Origin: Hyphomicrobiales bacterium
Lineage (GTDB): Bacteria > Pseudomonadota > Alphaproteobacteria > Rhizobiales > Beijerinckiaceae
DNA length: 64,000 nt
Direction: 5' to 3'
Assembly (NCBI GenBank): GCA_017302635.1
Contig: JAFLCX010000001.1
Location: 62,001 to 126,000 of the forward strand
Below are positions 35,443-46,037 of this stretch, in pieces (within the stretch, counting starts at the first letter, position 1; every line of letters starts with the position of its first letter). The notes under the pieces were generated by a model. That model ran no database searches and had not been told where the DNA came from. It was given only the letters and a program-made list of their open reading frames with translations. A program made the position numbers and the translations under genes.

Positions 35443-36498
35443 TCAGGCTCCGGCGAGGTCGAGATCATGCGCAAGCGGCGCGAAATGCGCTGCAATGCGC
35501 GCGGGATCGATATCCTCGATCCGCGCCGGGTTCCAGTGTGGATGATTGTCCTTGTCGATGATCAGCGCCCGCACGCCCTCATAGAAATCGGGATCGTGCA
35601 CGAGGCGCGAAACGATGCGATATTCCATCACCATCGCATCATCGAAATCGAGTTCCGCCCCGCGCCGCATCTGCTCGATGGCGATCGCCATCGAAGTCGG
35701 TGACTTCTTGCGCATGCCGGCAAGGGTTTCCGCTGCGAAAGCATTGTCGGGTCCCGCCGCTTCGAGCGAGGCCAGAATGTCCCGCAGCGTCGTATGAGAG
35801 AAATGGCGGCTGATCTGATCGAACCGCTCGCGCACATGCGCCTCACCGGCGTCTTCATGCATTCGTCCGAGCGCGACATCCACCGGAATGCCGGCCGAGA
35901 GATGCATAATGATCTCCTCCTCGCAGCCTTCACGCACCGAATGCGTGGCAAGCCCGAGCTCGAGCGCATCGGCACGGCGAATGCGCGCCCCTGTCACCGC
36001 GAGCCATGCTCCGGTGGCATGCGGGAGACGCGGCAGGGCGTAACTCGCACCGACATCGGGAAAGAAGCCGATACCCACTTCCGGCATGGCGAAGAGGTAA
36101 TTCGGCCCCGCGAGCCGATGCGAGCCATGCAGCGACACGCCCACCCCGCCGCCCATGACGATGCCATCGATGAGCGCGATGAACGGTTTCGGATAATGCT
36201 TGATCACGGCATTGAGACGATACTCCCGCGCCCAGAAATCAAGCGCGACGTCGTGCTTTCCGGCCTTGCCGAGATCGTGCATCAGGCGAATATCGCCGCC
36301 AGCCGAGAAGGCCTTGCCGCCCGCGCCGCGGATCAGCACATGGCGGATCGTGGTATCGTCACGCCACTCATCCAGAGCGCCGCGCAGGCCATCCACCATC
36401 GCGTCGTTGAGCGCATTGAGCGCCTGAGGCCGGTTGAGAGTCACCAGCCCCAGCGCGCCGTGACGCTCGATCAGAATATCGCCTGCTGCTCCGGTCAT
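35443..36498 (-). CDS. 3-hydroxyisobutyryl-CoA hydrolase (enoyl-CoA hydratase family)
   Basis: A 351-residue crotonase-fold enzyme of the longer ECH_2 class that hydrolyses 3-hydroxyisobutyryl-CoA in valine breakdown. Seen here: VTLNRPQALNALNDAMVDGL, GGKAFSAGGDIRLMHDLGKA (oxyanion-hole loop), GGVGVSLHGSHR and MPEVGIGFFPDVGASYALPR (catalytic Glu and Asp). The C-terminal HPHWNPARIEDI stretch is typical of this class. ATG 36498 has GAGG just upstream. It is divergent from hemB; other valine-catabolic genes are not near. Confidence 0.88.
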   Translation of the reverse strand: MTGAAGDILIERHGALGLVTLNRPQALNALNDAMVDGLRGALDEWRDDTTIRHVLIRGAGGKAFSAGGDIRLMHDLGKAGKHDVALDFWAREYRLNAVIKHYPKPFIALIDGIVMGGGVGVSLHGSHRLAGPNYLFAMPEVGIGFFPDVGASYALPRLPHATGAWLAVTGARIRRADALELGLATHSVREGCEEEIIMHLSAGIPVDVALGRMHEDAGEAHVRERFDQISRHFSHTTLRDILASLEAAGPDNAFAAETLAGMRKKSPTSMAIAIEQMRRGAELDFDDAMVMEYRIVSRLVHDPDFYEGVRALIIDKDNHPHWNPARIEDIDPARIAAHFAPLAHDLDLAGA

Positions 36499-36624
36499 AT
36501 GCACCCTCACACCCTATTCTCGTGGCGTAGTTCGGCCTTTGCGGCACGTCAACGAGGAGGCGCGTGATTCATTCTTTGCATACGCGGCTCTTTCCTCACG
36601 GGGCCGCGCCGCGTAAAGAGATGA

Positions 36625-37689
<1,065 letters not shown>

Positions 37690-37736
37690 CATCACGCGGC
37701 CTTGCCAAAGGCATCACCGCGACTTCAGATAGCGCT

Positions 37737-39080
37737 ATGCCGCGCCGCCCTGCCCTTTTCCGCTTCCTCGCGGCCCTGTCGCCCCTGTTTCTCGCCTCCT
37801 GCGGCCCCTCGCTCGATGCCGAGCAGGGTCGGCTTTGCCGTATGCTGCTGCCTGCCCTGTTTTCCATCGAGAACGGGCTCGTTGTGCTGGAGAGCGAAGG
37901 CGTGTCCGAGCGCGCGGTGCATGTCACCTTCCGGGCGGGGCCAGAGGGAGCGCGCCCGAGGCTGCTCAGCTGCCGGTTCGGCGGCACCGGGTATTCAGCC
38001 GCCAAGCGCGATCTTGTGGCGGTATCGCTCGATGGCGTGGGGCTTGGTGAAGCGCAAATGTGGTTCCTCAAGGAGCGCTGGCTCGAAAGCCAGATCGCGA
38101 TCCAGACCGATCCGGGTCCACCGATCGGCGAGCGCGGCTGGTTCCAGACTTCGCGGATTCAGGCGAACATGCTCCAGCACGCCATCGGAGCCTTGCCGCG
38201 CATCACGATTCTTGCGCTTCTCGCCCTCGCGACCGCGCTGATTTACGGGATTATCGGCCGGATCAACCTCGCCTTCGGCGAATTCGCAGCAATGGGCGGC
38301 ATGGTGATGACGATCGCGGTCAGCCTGCTTGCTGCGTTTTTCTCCGGCGCACCCGGCATGATCGAGAGCCTCGCCCTGCTGGCGGTGCTCGCGACCACGG
38401 CCTTGTGGGGACATGCCACGGGAAGGTTCGTTCTCGCCCCACTGGCGGTGCGGGGTGGTCAGCCGATCCTCGTGGCCGGCGTTGGCTTGCTGGTGGCCGT
38501 TCAGGAAGGATTGCGACTGGCGCAGGGCGCACGCAATGCCTGGCTGCCGCCGGTCGGCTCGGGCGGGATGATCCTCGCCTCCTCGGGTGATTTCAATGTC
38601 ATCGTCAGCCCACGCTTTGTCGGCCTCGCCGTCACCGGCGTGATGATGATTGCGCTTGTGCTGGTTTTCATGCGCCGCAGCCGTTTCGGCATGGCCTGGC
38701 GCGCCATTGCCGATGATGCCGAGGCCGCGCGCCTTCTGGGGTTGGATCCGCGCGCAACTCTTGTCGCTGCGAGCTTGCTCGCGACGGCCCTCGCCGGCCT
38801 CGCAGGCGCGTTCATCACCCTGTTCTGGGGCGGCATGAGTTTTTCGGGCGGCACCATGCTCGGCCTCACCGGGCTGATGGCCGCCATCCTCGGCGGCATC
38901 GGGTCTCTGGGCGGAGCCGTCATCACAGCCGTTGCGATTGGTATCGTTCAGGCCATCTGGATGGCGCTATTCCCTATACAACACTGGGAATTGGTGTCTT
39001 TCACTATCCTGACCTTCATTCTGGTGCTGAAACCCGGTGGCTTCTTTGGTTATGCTGACGGCGCACAAAGACACTTCTGA
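37737..39080 (+). CDS. Branched-chain amino acid ABC permease (LivH-type) with N-terminal lipoprotein-like domain
   Basis: A 447-residue protein of unusual build. Residues 1-22 look like a lipoprotein signal (LFLASC, Cys22), followed by about 120 residues of unknown soluble sequence with Cys34 and Cys79. From about residue 142 it is a LivH permease: ALATALIYGIIGRINLAFGE, AWRAIADDAEAARLLGLDP (the EAA-like loop) and GLMAAILGGIGSLGGAVITA. The usual livM, livF, livG and livK partners are absent. The soluble part could act as a tethered binding module or may be a membrane-anchored extension of an orphan permease. Confidence 0.82.
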   Translation: MPRRPALFRFLAALSPLFLASCGPSLDAEQGRLCRMLLPALFSIENGLVVLESEGVSERAVHVTFRAGPEGARPRLLSCRFGGTGYSAAKRDLVAVSLDGVGLGEAQMWFLKERWLESQIAIQTDPGPPIGERGWFQTSRIQANMLQHAIGALPRITILALLALATALIYGIIGRINLAFGEFAAMGGMVMTIAVSLLAAFFSGAPGMIESLALLAVLATTALWGHATGRFVLAPLAVRGGQPILVAGVGLLVAVQEGLRLAQGARNAWLPPVGSGGMILASSGDFNVIVSPRFVGLAVTGVMMIALVLVFMRRSRFGMAWRAIADDAEAARLLGLDPRATLVAASLLATALAGLAGAFITLFWGGMSFSGGTMLGLTGLMAAILGGIGSLGGAVITAVAIGIVQAIWMALFPIQHWELVSFTILTFILVLKPGGFFGYADGAQRHF

Positions 39081-39104
39081 AAAGACGAACCGGGAGAAAA
39101 CGGT

Positions 39105-40376
39105 GTGAATACCCCCACTTTCACCGCCATTGAAACCGCCGCCGCCCTGCTGGCCGGGCAAGTGGTGCGCACACCCACTTTGCTCGCGCCGCGCCTCTCG
39201 ACGCTGACCGGCGCGGATTGCGTCGTCAAATTCGAGAACATGCAAGTGACAGGTTCCTTCAAGGAGCGCGGCGCCTACGTGAAGATGTCGCGCCTCGATG
39301 ATGCCGCGCGCTCCAAGGGCGTGATTGCGATGTCGGCCGGAAACCATGCCCAGGCCGTGGCCTATCACGCGCAGCGCCTTGGCATTCCGGCCACCATTGT
39401 GATGCCGGAGGCGACCCCGCAGGTGAAAGTCGAGAACACGGCCCGTTTCGGAGCAGAGGTGATCCTCAAGGGTGAAACACTGGCCGAGAGTCAGGCCGAG
39501 GTCGAGCGCCTCATTGCTGATCGTGGGCTGGTGCTGGTGCATCCCTATGACGACCCGGATGTGATCGCAGGACAGGGAACGATCGGCCTCGAGTTGCTCG
39601 CGGATTTCCCTGATCTCGATTGCATTGTCGTGCCGATGGGCGGAGGCGGGCTGATCTCGGGTGTGGCGATTGCCGCGAAGGCGCTGAAGCCCTCGATCGA
39701 GATCATCGGCGTCGAGGTCGAAAGTTACCCCTCGTTCCACAACGCGTTGCACGGCACGGCGCGGAAGATCGGCGGACCAACCTTGGCCGAGGGCATCGCC
39801 GTCAAGCATGTCGGCAAGCTCACGCTTGAGATCGCGCGCAAGCTCGTGTCCGACATCATCATGGTGCCGGAAAGCGCGGTGGAGCGCGCGGTGGATGCTT
39901 TCGCAAACCACCAGCGCTCGATGGCGGAAGGCGCCGGCGCCGCCGGGCTCGCGGCAATGCTGCATAGCCCGAAGCGCTTTCAGGGCCGCAAGGTCGGGCT
40001 GATCCTGTGCGGCGGGAACATCGATGCGCGCATCCTCGCCTCGATCATGGTGCGGGAACTCGAGCGCAAGGAGCGCATCATCTCCTTCCGCCTCACTTCC
40101 GATGATCGTCCCGGCTTTCTCGGTCGCGTGGCGACAAGGCTCGGCGAGCTCGGCGCGAACATCCTTGAGGTGATGCATCGCCGCACCTTCCTCTCGGTGC
40201 CTGCAAAAGGCGTATCGCTTGATGTCACGGTCGAAACACGCGGTGCGCCCCATGCAGCAGAGATTTTCGCCGCCCTTTCCGCCGATGGTTTTGCGCCTCA
40301 GCGCATCGATCCCAACGGCATCGTAATGCCATGGGTGCCGAAAGGCAGCGAGCCAGCGCATAGCGAAGGCGGGTAG
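39105..40376 (+). CDS. ilvA: Threonine ammonia-lyase
   Basis: A 423-residue PLP enzyme that deaminates threonine to 2-oxobutyrate. Lys in VTGSFKERGAYVKM holds PLP; the glycine loop is VVPMGGGGLISGVAIAAKAL. The C-terminal part after about 325 residues has an ACT regulatory domain (ISFRLTSDDRPGFLGRVATR), the shorter catabolic or IlvA2 type. The start is GTG 39105 after GGGAG. It follows the LivH-type permease by 24 bases, so they may be co-transcribed, fitting a link to branched-chain amino acid metabolism. Confidence 0.93.
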   Translation: MNTPTFTAIETAAALLAGQVVRTPTLLAPRLSTLTGADCVVKFENMQVTGSFKERGAYVKMSRLDDAARSKGVIAMSAGNHAQAVAYHAQRLGIPATIVMPEATPQVKVENTARFGAEVILKGETLAESQAEVERLIADRGLVLVHPYDDPDVIAGQGTIGLELLADFPDLDCIVVPMGGGGLISGVAIAAKALKPSIEIIGVEVESYPSFHNALHGTARKIGGPTLAEGIAVKHVGKLTLEIARKLVSDIIMVPESAVERAVDAFANHQRSMAEGAGAAGLAAMLHSPKRFQGRKVGLILCGGNIDARILASIMVRELERKERIISFRLTSDDRPGFLGRVATRLGELGANILEVMHRRTFLSVPAKGVSLDVTVETRGAPHAAEIFAALSADGFAPQRIDPNGIVMPWVPKGSEPAHSEGG

Positions 40377-40461
40377 GACGTCATCATCAGACCCAGTCCG
40401 ATGATGATGCGGCCATTCGACCACCTTGCGAAACCGGAGGAATCCGGTTCACATTCAGGGC

Positions 40462-41196
40462 ATGACGCAGCAGCCGCGGGATACGCCGCAATTCTTCCTC
40501 ACAGCACCCACCACCTGCCCTTACCTTCCGGGGAGGCAGGAGCGGAAGGTGTTCACGCATCTCGTGGGCAAACGCGCGATCCAGCTCAACGAAATCCTGA
40601 CGCAAGGCGGCTTCCGTCGCAGCCAGTCGATTGCCTATCGCCCGGCTTGCGAAACCTGCCGCGCCTGCGTTTCGGTGCGCGTTCTGGTGGACGAGTTCCG
40701 GCCCTCGGGCACATTCCGCCGCGTTCTGCGCGACAATTCCGACATCACCGGACGCATGCAGCCGGCGACCCCGACTTCGGAGCAGTATTCGCTGTTCCGC
40801 GCCTATCTCGACGAGCGCCACGCCGATGGCGGGATGGTCGATATGTCGGTGCTCGATTACTCGATGATGGTGGAGGACAGCCATGTTGAGACCCGGTTGG
40901 TGGAGTATCGCCTTCCGCCGGTGGGCGAGCGCCCCGGTGACCTTGTGGGCGTATCGCTGACCGATATCCTCTCGGATGGCCTCTCGATGGTCTATTCGTT
41001 TTATGACCCCGATTACGCAGTCCGCTCGCTCGGCACCCTGATGATCCTCGATCACATTGCCCGCGCACGCACGCTGGGCCTGCCCTATCTCTATCTTGGC
41101 TACTGGGTCGAGGGCTCGAAGAAGATGGCTTACAAGGCCCGCTTCCTGCCGCAGGAGCGGCTGGGCATGTTGGCCTGGGACCGGGTCGACCGGTAG
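40462..41196 (+). CDS. bpt: Aspartate/glutamate leucyl-transferase (Bpt), N-end rule
   Basis: A 244-residue protein-tRNA transferase of the bacterial Bpt class that adds Leu to N-terminal Asp or Glu and marks proteins for ClpS-ClpAP. Seen here: [16 protein letters not shown] with the cysteine pair, then SYDPDY-like [40 protein letters not shown] and the short C-terminal tail [11 protein letters not shown] 40462 is preferred over an in-frame ATG 36 bases earlier because family members start close to the [11 protein letters not shown] segment. Confidence 0.93.
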   Translation: MTQQPRDTPQFFLTAPTTCPYLPGRQERKVFTHLVGKRAIQLNEILTQGGFRRSQSIAYRPACETCRACVSVRVLVDEFRPSGTFRRVLRDNSDITGRMQPATPTSEQYSLFRAYLDERHADGGMVDMSVLDYSMMVEDSHVETRLVEYRLPPVGERPGDLVGVSLTDILSDGLSMVYSFYDPDYAVRSLGTLMILDHIARARTLGLPYLYLGYWVEGSKKMAYKARFLPQERLGMLAWDRVDR

Positions 41197-41260
41197 AGCA
41201 TTCTCAAGCGAAGCCGCGTCCGGTTCGCGAGATGAAAAGGCGATAGACAGGCCGTTCCGA

Positions 41261-41917
41261 TCAGACGTCGGCCACCAAGGCGGCCTCGATGCGCTCGATC
41301 ATCTCTTCTGCCGCGGCATAGCCTTGCCCCACCAGCAGCATCGCCTGCGGGTTCTTGCCATCGAGACGGTGGAGAACCAGAGTGGGAAAACCCGTGATCC
41401 CGAAATTCTGTGCCACCCGGAAATCGCTCATTGTGGCCTCGCGGATTTTCTCCGAGCGGAATGTCTCCAGAAACGTTTCTTTCGGAATTTCAAAACGGGC
41501 AGCATAGCCGGCCAGAACGTCATCCTGCGTGATATCCTCGCCCTGCGCGTAGAAAGCGCGCTGGATGGTGAGGTAATAGGAATAATCCTCACCGTCCGTC
41601 AGGTGGCGCATAGCCACAATCGCCCGGCTCGCGGGCTCGGTATCGTAGATGAAATCGGGGTCCATCAGCCGGGCTGTCGTGAAGGGCTGGCCCGTGATCT
41701 CGCCGATCTTTTCGTAGGTTGCGGCGAGTTTCTCCCGCATTTCCGGCGCCATCGGCTCCTTGTTGAAAGGTCGCAGGCCGCCGCTGAAGGTGAAATATTC
41801 GAGCCTGTCGCCGAAATGGTCGGCGATCTTATCCATCACCGGCGAGAAGCCGTAGCACCACGAGCACATGGCATCGAGAAAGCACAGGAGGCGGGGCTGC
41901 GGCTTGGGTTCGGACAT
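41261..41917 (-). CDS. DsbA family thiol oxidoreductase (FrnE-like)
   Basis: A 218-residue thioredoxin-fold protein with CSWC in LDAMCSWCYGFSPVM near the N-terminus and the cis-Pro loop GITGFPTLVLHRLDG at about residue 175. There is no signal peptide, so it is cytoplasmic, unlike periplasmic DsbA; this is the FrnE/HCCA-isomerase-like branch. ATG 41917 lies at good distance from AAGGA; the ATG at 41926 overlaps it. It is 76 bases upstream of the bpt end (convergent) and downstream of the flavodoxin-like gene. Confidence 0.88.
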   Translation of the reverse strand: MSEPKPQPRLLCFLDAMCSWCYGFSPVMDKIADHFGDRLEYFTFSGGLRPFNKEPMAPEMREKLAATYEKIGEITGQPFTTARLMDPDFIYDTEPASRAIVAMRHLTDGEDYSYYLTIQRAFYAQGEDITQDDVLAGYAARFEIPKETFLETFRSEKIREATMSDFRVAQNFGITGFPTLVLHRLDGKNPQAMLLVGQGYAAAEEMIERIEAALVADV

Positions 41918-41930
41918 CGGATGCATCCTT

Positions 41931-41964
41931 GCAAAAGAAAACGGCGCGACCAGCGTCGCGCCGT
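41931..41964 (-). terminator. Intrinsic terminator downstream of the WrbA-like gene
   Basis: A perfect 10-base stem ACGGCGCGAC/GTCGCGCCGT with a 4-base loop (41941-41964) is followed on the minus strand by TTTCTTTTG. It separates the flavodoxin-like gene from the DsbA-like gene. Confidence 0.85.
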
Positions 41965-41992
41965 CTGATTCGTCATTCTACCGGAGGGGGCT

Positions 41993-42571
41993 TCAGGCTG
42001 AAAGCTTGGCGGCGATCTTCACCATCCGGGCCGCGAGCAGACGCACGGTCTCCTTGTCACCTTCAGGCGGGCTCTGCTCGGCCGCAACATTGTCGGACTG
42101 CGCCATCGCACCGAGGTAAGAACCGATACGGTTGGGCGTATCCGCCGCCGAAGTGGAATTGCCATTCGGGTTGCCCGGCATCATCCCGAGCGAAACCCAG
42201 ATCATCGAATGCTGGCCCGCGAGAATCGAGAGCTGGATCAGGGAGTTGAGCTTGTCGCCGGAAAGCGAGTTCGAATTCGTGAAACCGCTCGCAGCCTTGT
42301 CTTTCCAGCCCTGCGACATCCACACTTTGGACGAGGCATCCATGAACGCCTTCATCGGAGCGGAAACCGAACCCATATAGGTCGGCGCACCGAAAAGAAT
42401 GCCGTCGGCGGCGCTGGCGGCATCCAGCAGCGGGTTGAAATCCTGCGAAGCGTTCTCGATCTTGAGCAGCAAGGGCTTGCCGCCAGCGCGCGTCACGCCC
42501 TCGGCTGCAGCCTTGGCCAAGACTTCGGTATGGCCGTAACCGGAATGGTAGACAATCGCGATGGTGGTCAT
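41993..42571 (-). CDS. Flavodoxin-fold NAD(P)H:quinone oxidoreductase (WrbA-like)
   Basis: A 192-residue flavodoxin-fold protein. The FMN phosphate loop is IVYHSGYGHTEVLAKAAAEG; a second flavin contact is LFGAPTYMGSVSAPMKAFMD, and WVSLGMMPGNPNG lies in the third. This is the WrbA/NADPH-dependent reductase pattern for two-electron quinone reduction. ATG 42571 fits the family start. A perfect terminator follows it, and it sits next to a DsbA-like gene, so both may belong to a redox-stress set; that is inference. Confidence 0.88.
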   Translation of the reverse strand: MTTIAIVYHSGYGHTEVLAKAAAEGVTRAGGKPLLLKIENASQDFNPLLDAASAADGILFGAPTYMGSVSAPMKAFMDASSKVWMSQGWKDKAASGFTNSNSLSGDKLNSLIQLSILAGQHSMIWVSLGMMPGNPNGNSTSAADTPNRIGSYLGAMAQSDNVAAEQSPPEGDKETVRLLAARMVKIAAKLSA

Positions 42572-42686
42572 GAAAGAATGTCCTCTGAAGGGCTGGAATA
42601 AGCCTTCGACAGAGTTAGGTTGCGCCAACGCATGCGACAAGGCCAAAATCAGAGCTTATCGGCGCATCAAATTTGCAAAAATGCAC

Positions 42687-44927
42687 TTATCCAGTGAAGA
42701 GACCTGAGCGCGGGAAGCCTTTCGGCACCAATCGTCCGGCCTCGGCCCGCGCGCCGCTCCAGTCAGCGAGCTCTTCGCCCTTGAGGCTGAATGTCCGCCC
42801 GGATGAATCCTGCCAGGTCAGCCCTTTTTCGGTGGCGAACGTCTTGATGTCCGAGAGGCCGCCATCCTTCATCTTGAGCAGGCGCACACCCTTCCCGCGC
42901 GCCATTTCCGGCACTTCGGCCAGCGGGAAGACCAGCATCTTGCGATTTTCGCCAACAATCGCGAGTTGATCCCCCTCAACCGGCACGATGCGCCACAGGC
43001 GTGCATCGTCCACCACCATCACCTGCCGCCCCTTGCGGGTGGAGGAGAGGAGATCATCGCCCGGCACCATGAAACCGCGGGCATCACGCGCGGCAAGCAC
43101 GAACTTGCGCCCCGGCTGATGCGCGAAGGCAGCCATGATCTCCGCCTCGGAGTCGAGATCGACCATCAGGCGGATCGGCTCACCGAACCCGCGACCGCCA
43201 GGCAGTTTCGAGGCATCAAGCGTGAAAGCCTTGCCGTCCGTCGTCATCAGGATGATCTTCGCGGTTGTCTCGGTCGGGAAGGCGAAATGCAGGGCGTCGT
43301 CGCCTTTGAAGGCTAAAGTGGTGAGGTCCACCGCATGGCCTTTGAGCGCCCGGATCCACCCCTTTTGCGTCACGACGACCGTGATCGGTTCACGCTCGAT
43401 CAGGGCTTCCGCGACATCGAGGGATACCTCGCCCACGAGGCCGAAATCCGACCGGCGCCGGCCCAGGGCAGTCTCCTTGGAGAATTTCTTTGCGACCTCG
43501 CCGATCTCCCAGCGCACGGTCTTCCATTGCTTGGCTTCGGAGGCGAGCAGCGACTCGATTTGCGCCTTTTCGGCCGAGAGTTCCTCGTGCTCCTTGCGCA
43601 ACTCCATTTCCTCGAGCTTGCGCAACTGGCGCAGGCGCGTGTCGAGGATGGCATTGGCCTGCACCTCCGTGAGGTCGAAGCGGCGCATCAGCACCGGCTT
43701 GGGCTCATCCTCCTCACGGATGATACGGATCACCTCATCGAGATTGAGGAAAGCGACGAGCAAGCCACCGAGAATTTCAAGGCGCGCCTCGATCTGCCCA
43801 AGCCGATGGCGGGAGCGACGCAGCAGCACATCACGGCGGTGATCGAGAAACGCGCGCAGGGCCTCGCCAAGCCCCACCACTTTCGGCACCTTGCCGTCGA
43901 TCAGCACATTGAGGTTGACCGGGAAGCGCGCTTCCAGTTCCGTGAGCTTGAACAAGGCCTCCATCATCAGCTCGGCCTCGACGGCGCGGCTGCGCGGCTC
44001 GAGGACGATGCGAATATCCTCGGCGCTCTCATCGCGAACATCATTGAGAAGCGGCAGCTTTTTCTCGTTGAGCAGTTCGGCGATCTTCTCGATCAGCCGC
44101 GATTTCTGCACGAGATAGGGAATTTCGGTGACGATGACGACATAGGTCCCCCGCCCCGTTTCCTCCTTGTGCCACCGCGCCCGCATCCGCACCGAGCCTC
44201 GGCCCGTGCGGTAGGTCTCGGCGAGGCTCGCCGGCGTCTCGACAATGATGCCACCGGTCGGGAAATCCGGCCCCGGCACATGGCTCATCAGGGTTTCGAG
44301 CGGGGCGGTCGGATCGTCAATCAGGGCGATCGCGGCTGCGCAAAGTTCGGCGGCATTGTGCGGCGGAATGGAGGTCGCCATGCCGACCGCGATGCCCTGG
44401 GCACCGTTGGCGAGGAGGTTCGGGAAGGCGCCGGGGAGCACGACCGGCTCTTCGTTCAGCCCGTCGTAATTGGGGCGGAACGCGACGGCATCCTCGTCAA
44501 TGCCTTCGAGCAGAAGGCGCGCGACCTCCGTCATGCGCGCTTCGGTGTAGCGATAGGCGGCCGCGCCATCGCCATCGATGTTGCCGAAATTCCCCTGCCC
44601 ATCGACCAGCGGGTAGCGCGATGAGAAATCCTGCGCCAAACGGACCAGCGCATCATAGATCGCCTGATCGCCATGCGGATGGAACGTACCCATCACATCA
44701 CCGACGATTTTCGCGCTTTTCTTGAACGGCGCGGCCGGGTTCAACCGCAGGAGATGCATGCCGTAGAGAATGCGCCGGTGAACAGGCTTCAGCCCATCGC
44801 GCGCATCGGGCAGCGCTCGATGCATAATGGTCGAGAGGGCATAGGCGAGGTAGCGCTCCTCCAGCGCATCGCGCAGGGCGACAACCTCAGTCCCCTCTTC
44901 GGGTGGTGGCTCAACCGGCTTTCCCAT
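42687..44927 (-). CDS. parC: DNA topoisomerase IV subunit A
   Basis: A 746-residue type IIA topoisomerase subunit that decatenates chromosomes with ParE. The start region reads [20 protein letters not shown], the DNA-gate Tyr lies in [12 protein letters not shown] (about residue 125), and the coiled-coil and C-terminal blades follow. The C-terminal segment lacks the GyrA box QRRGGKG, supporting ParC rather than GyrA. ATG 44927 is chosen because the region before it is not conserved-looking. It is divergent from the DUF3829 gene with 177 bases between. Confidence 0.96.
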   Translation of the reverse strand: MGKPVEPPPEEGTEVVALRDALEERYLAYALSTIMHRALPDARDGLKPVHRRILYGMHLLRLNPAAPFKKSAKIVGDVMGTFHPHGDQAIYDALVRLAQDFSSRYPLVDGQGNFGNIDGDGAAAYRYTEARMTEVARLLLEGIDEDAVAFRPNYDGLNEEPVVLPGAFPNLLANGAQGIAVGMATSIPPHNAAELCAAAIALIDDPTAPLETLMSHVPGPDFPTGGIIVETPASLAETYRTGRGSVRMRARWHKEETGRGTYVVIVTEIPYLVQKSRLIEKIAELLNEKKLPLLNDVRDESAEDIRIVLEPRSRAVEAELMMEALFKLTELEARFPVNLNVLIDGKVPKVVGLGEALRAFLDHRRDVLLRRSRHRLGQIEARLEILGGLLVAFLNLDEVIRIIREEDEPKPVLMRRFDLTEVQANAILDTRLRQLRKLEEMELRKEHEELSAEKAQIESLLASEAKQWKTVRWEIGEVAKKFSKETALGRRRSDFGLVGEVSLDVAEALIEREPITVVVTQKGWIRALKGHAVDLTTLAFKGDDALHFAFPTETTAKIILMTTDGKAFTLDASKLPGGRGFGEPIRLMVDLDSEAEIMAAFAHQPGRKFVLAARDARGFMVPGDDLLSSTRKGRQVMVVDDARLWRIVPVEGDQLAIVGENRKMLVFPLAEVPEMARGKGVRLLKMKDGGLSDIKTFATEKGLTWQDSSGRTFSLKGEELADWSGARAEAGRLVPKGFPRSGLFTG

Positions 44928-45104
44928 GCGAAACTCTCTGGCGCAGCCCAACTCGACCGCGAATCAACTCAGGGAGGATGGCGGTTCGTATGCCTGATTC
45001 CTAGGCTTTCCTGTGCATACGGCTGGGGATGGCGCCTCACCGGGATTTGCGGCATGTTCCGGCCGGATCAAGCACACCGTGCCTGCCACACGAGGGAGAT
45101 ACCC

Positions 45105-46037
45105 ATGATCACCCGCCGTTTTGCCCTATACGCTGCCGCCTTTCTCGCGAGCCTGCCGGCAATGGCGCAGCAGGCCCCGAGACCTCAGAGACCGCCGCAG
45201 GACCCGGCTCTGGTCGCCGCGATCTCCAAATCGAATGCCTATATCAGCCTCATGAACCGGACTTTGCGTGCCACGCAATCATGGGATCGCTATGCCAGCT
45301 GGGTGAATGTGAAGACGGGCCCCACCGGGCGAGAGCGCTACATCACTTATGGCCTTTATTCTCTCTACGACGTGCGTTCGGAAATCGCGAAGGCCAAATC
45401 AGCGATGATGGCAGATCCGAAATCCCCTGAACTGGACGCCGCGATGGGGCGGTACATCGCAGCCTATGAGGCGTTGGCCCCCATCATCACTCAGGCCAAC
45501 GGCTATTACGAGCGTCAGGATTACAAGGTCGACAACATGGCCGAGGGCAAAGCTCTGCACGTGAAGCTCGTGCCGGCAGCCGAGACCTTCAACACCGAGC
45601 GTGCGAAAATTGAAGGGCTGCTGAAGGCTTTCAAGCGCGATATCGATGAGCGTGAACTCGCGGCCATCGAGGCGACTGAAGGCAAGACCGGCCGCTACCA
45701 TGTCAAGATCGTGATGATGCGGGCGCAGGAAATCATGGATTTCATGCCAACGGACAAGAAACCCATCGTTGACATGAAAGGCTATGACGAGGCCCTCGCC
45801 CGCTTTGCACCTGTTGTGCGTGAATTCGACGCCTTCAACGCCGCCAATCCGGGCCAGATGTCGGGCTTCGATTCCTATCCTTCCCGTTTTCTCGGAAAGT
45901 TGAGGGAATTCCAGACCAAGCTTCAGAAGTCGAAAGGCGATGCCCGCCGGGGCGCGGGAAACGATTTCACTTGGATCGTCAACGATTACAACATGATGAT
46001 CTCGTCGGCGCAGATGGCAATGCGCTTCTCGCGCTGA
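45105..46037 (+). CDS. DUF3829 (YiiG-like) exported protein
   Basis: A 310-residue exported protein with a signal peptide (MITRRFALYAAAFLASLPAM, cleavage near AMAQQ). The mature part is largely helical: KSNAYISLMNRTLRATQSWD, the conserved LAPIITQANGYYERQDYKVD and DFTWIVNDYNMMI segments are typical of DUF3829/YiiG proteins, whose function is unknown. ATG 45105 has GGGAG seven bases before. A conventional lipobox is not seen. The gene ends one base before the stop of the TadG-like gene on the other strand. Confidence 0.82.
   Translation: MITRRFALYAAAFLASLPAMAQQAPRPQRPPQDPALVAAISKSNAYISLMNRTLRATQSWDRYASWVNVKTGPTGRERYITYGLYSLYDVRSEIAKAKSAMMADPKSPELDAAMGRYIAAYEALAPIITQANGYYERQDYKVDNMAEGKALHVKLVPAAETFNTERAKIEGLLKAFKRDIDERELAAIEATEGKTGRYHVKIVMMRAQEIMDFMPTDKKPIVDMKGYDEALARFAPVVREFDAFNAANPGQMSGFDSYPSRFLGKLREFQTKLQKSKGDARRGAGNDFTWIVNDYNMMISSAQMAMRFSR

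Noticed and set aside
41197..41260. Terminator between bpt and the DsbA-like gene
   Set aside because: No stable stem with a T-tract was seen.
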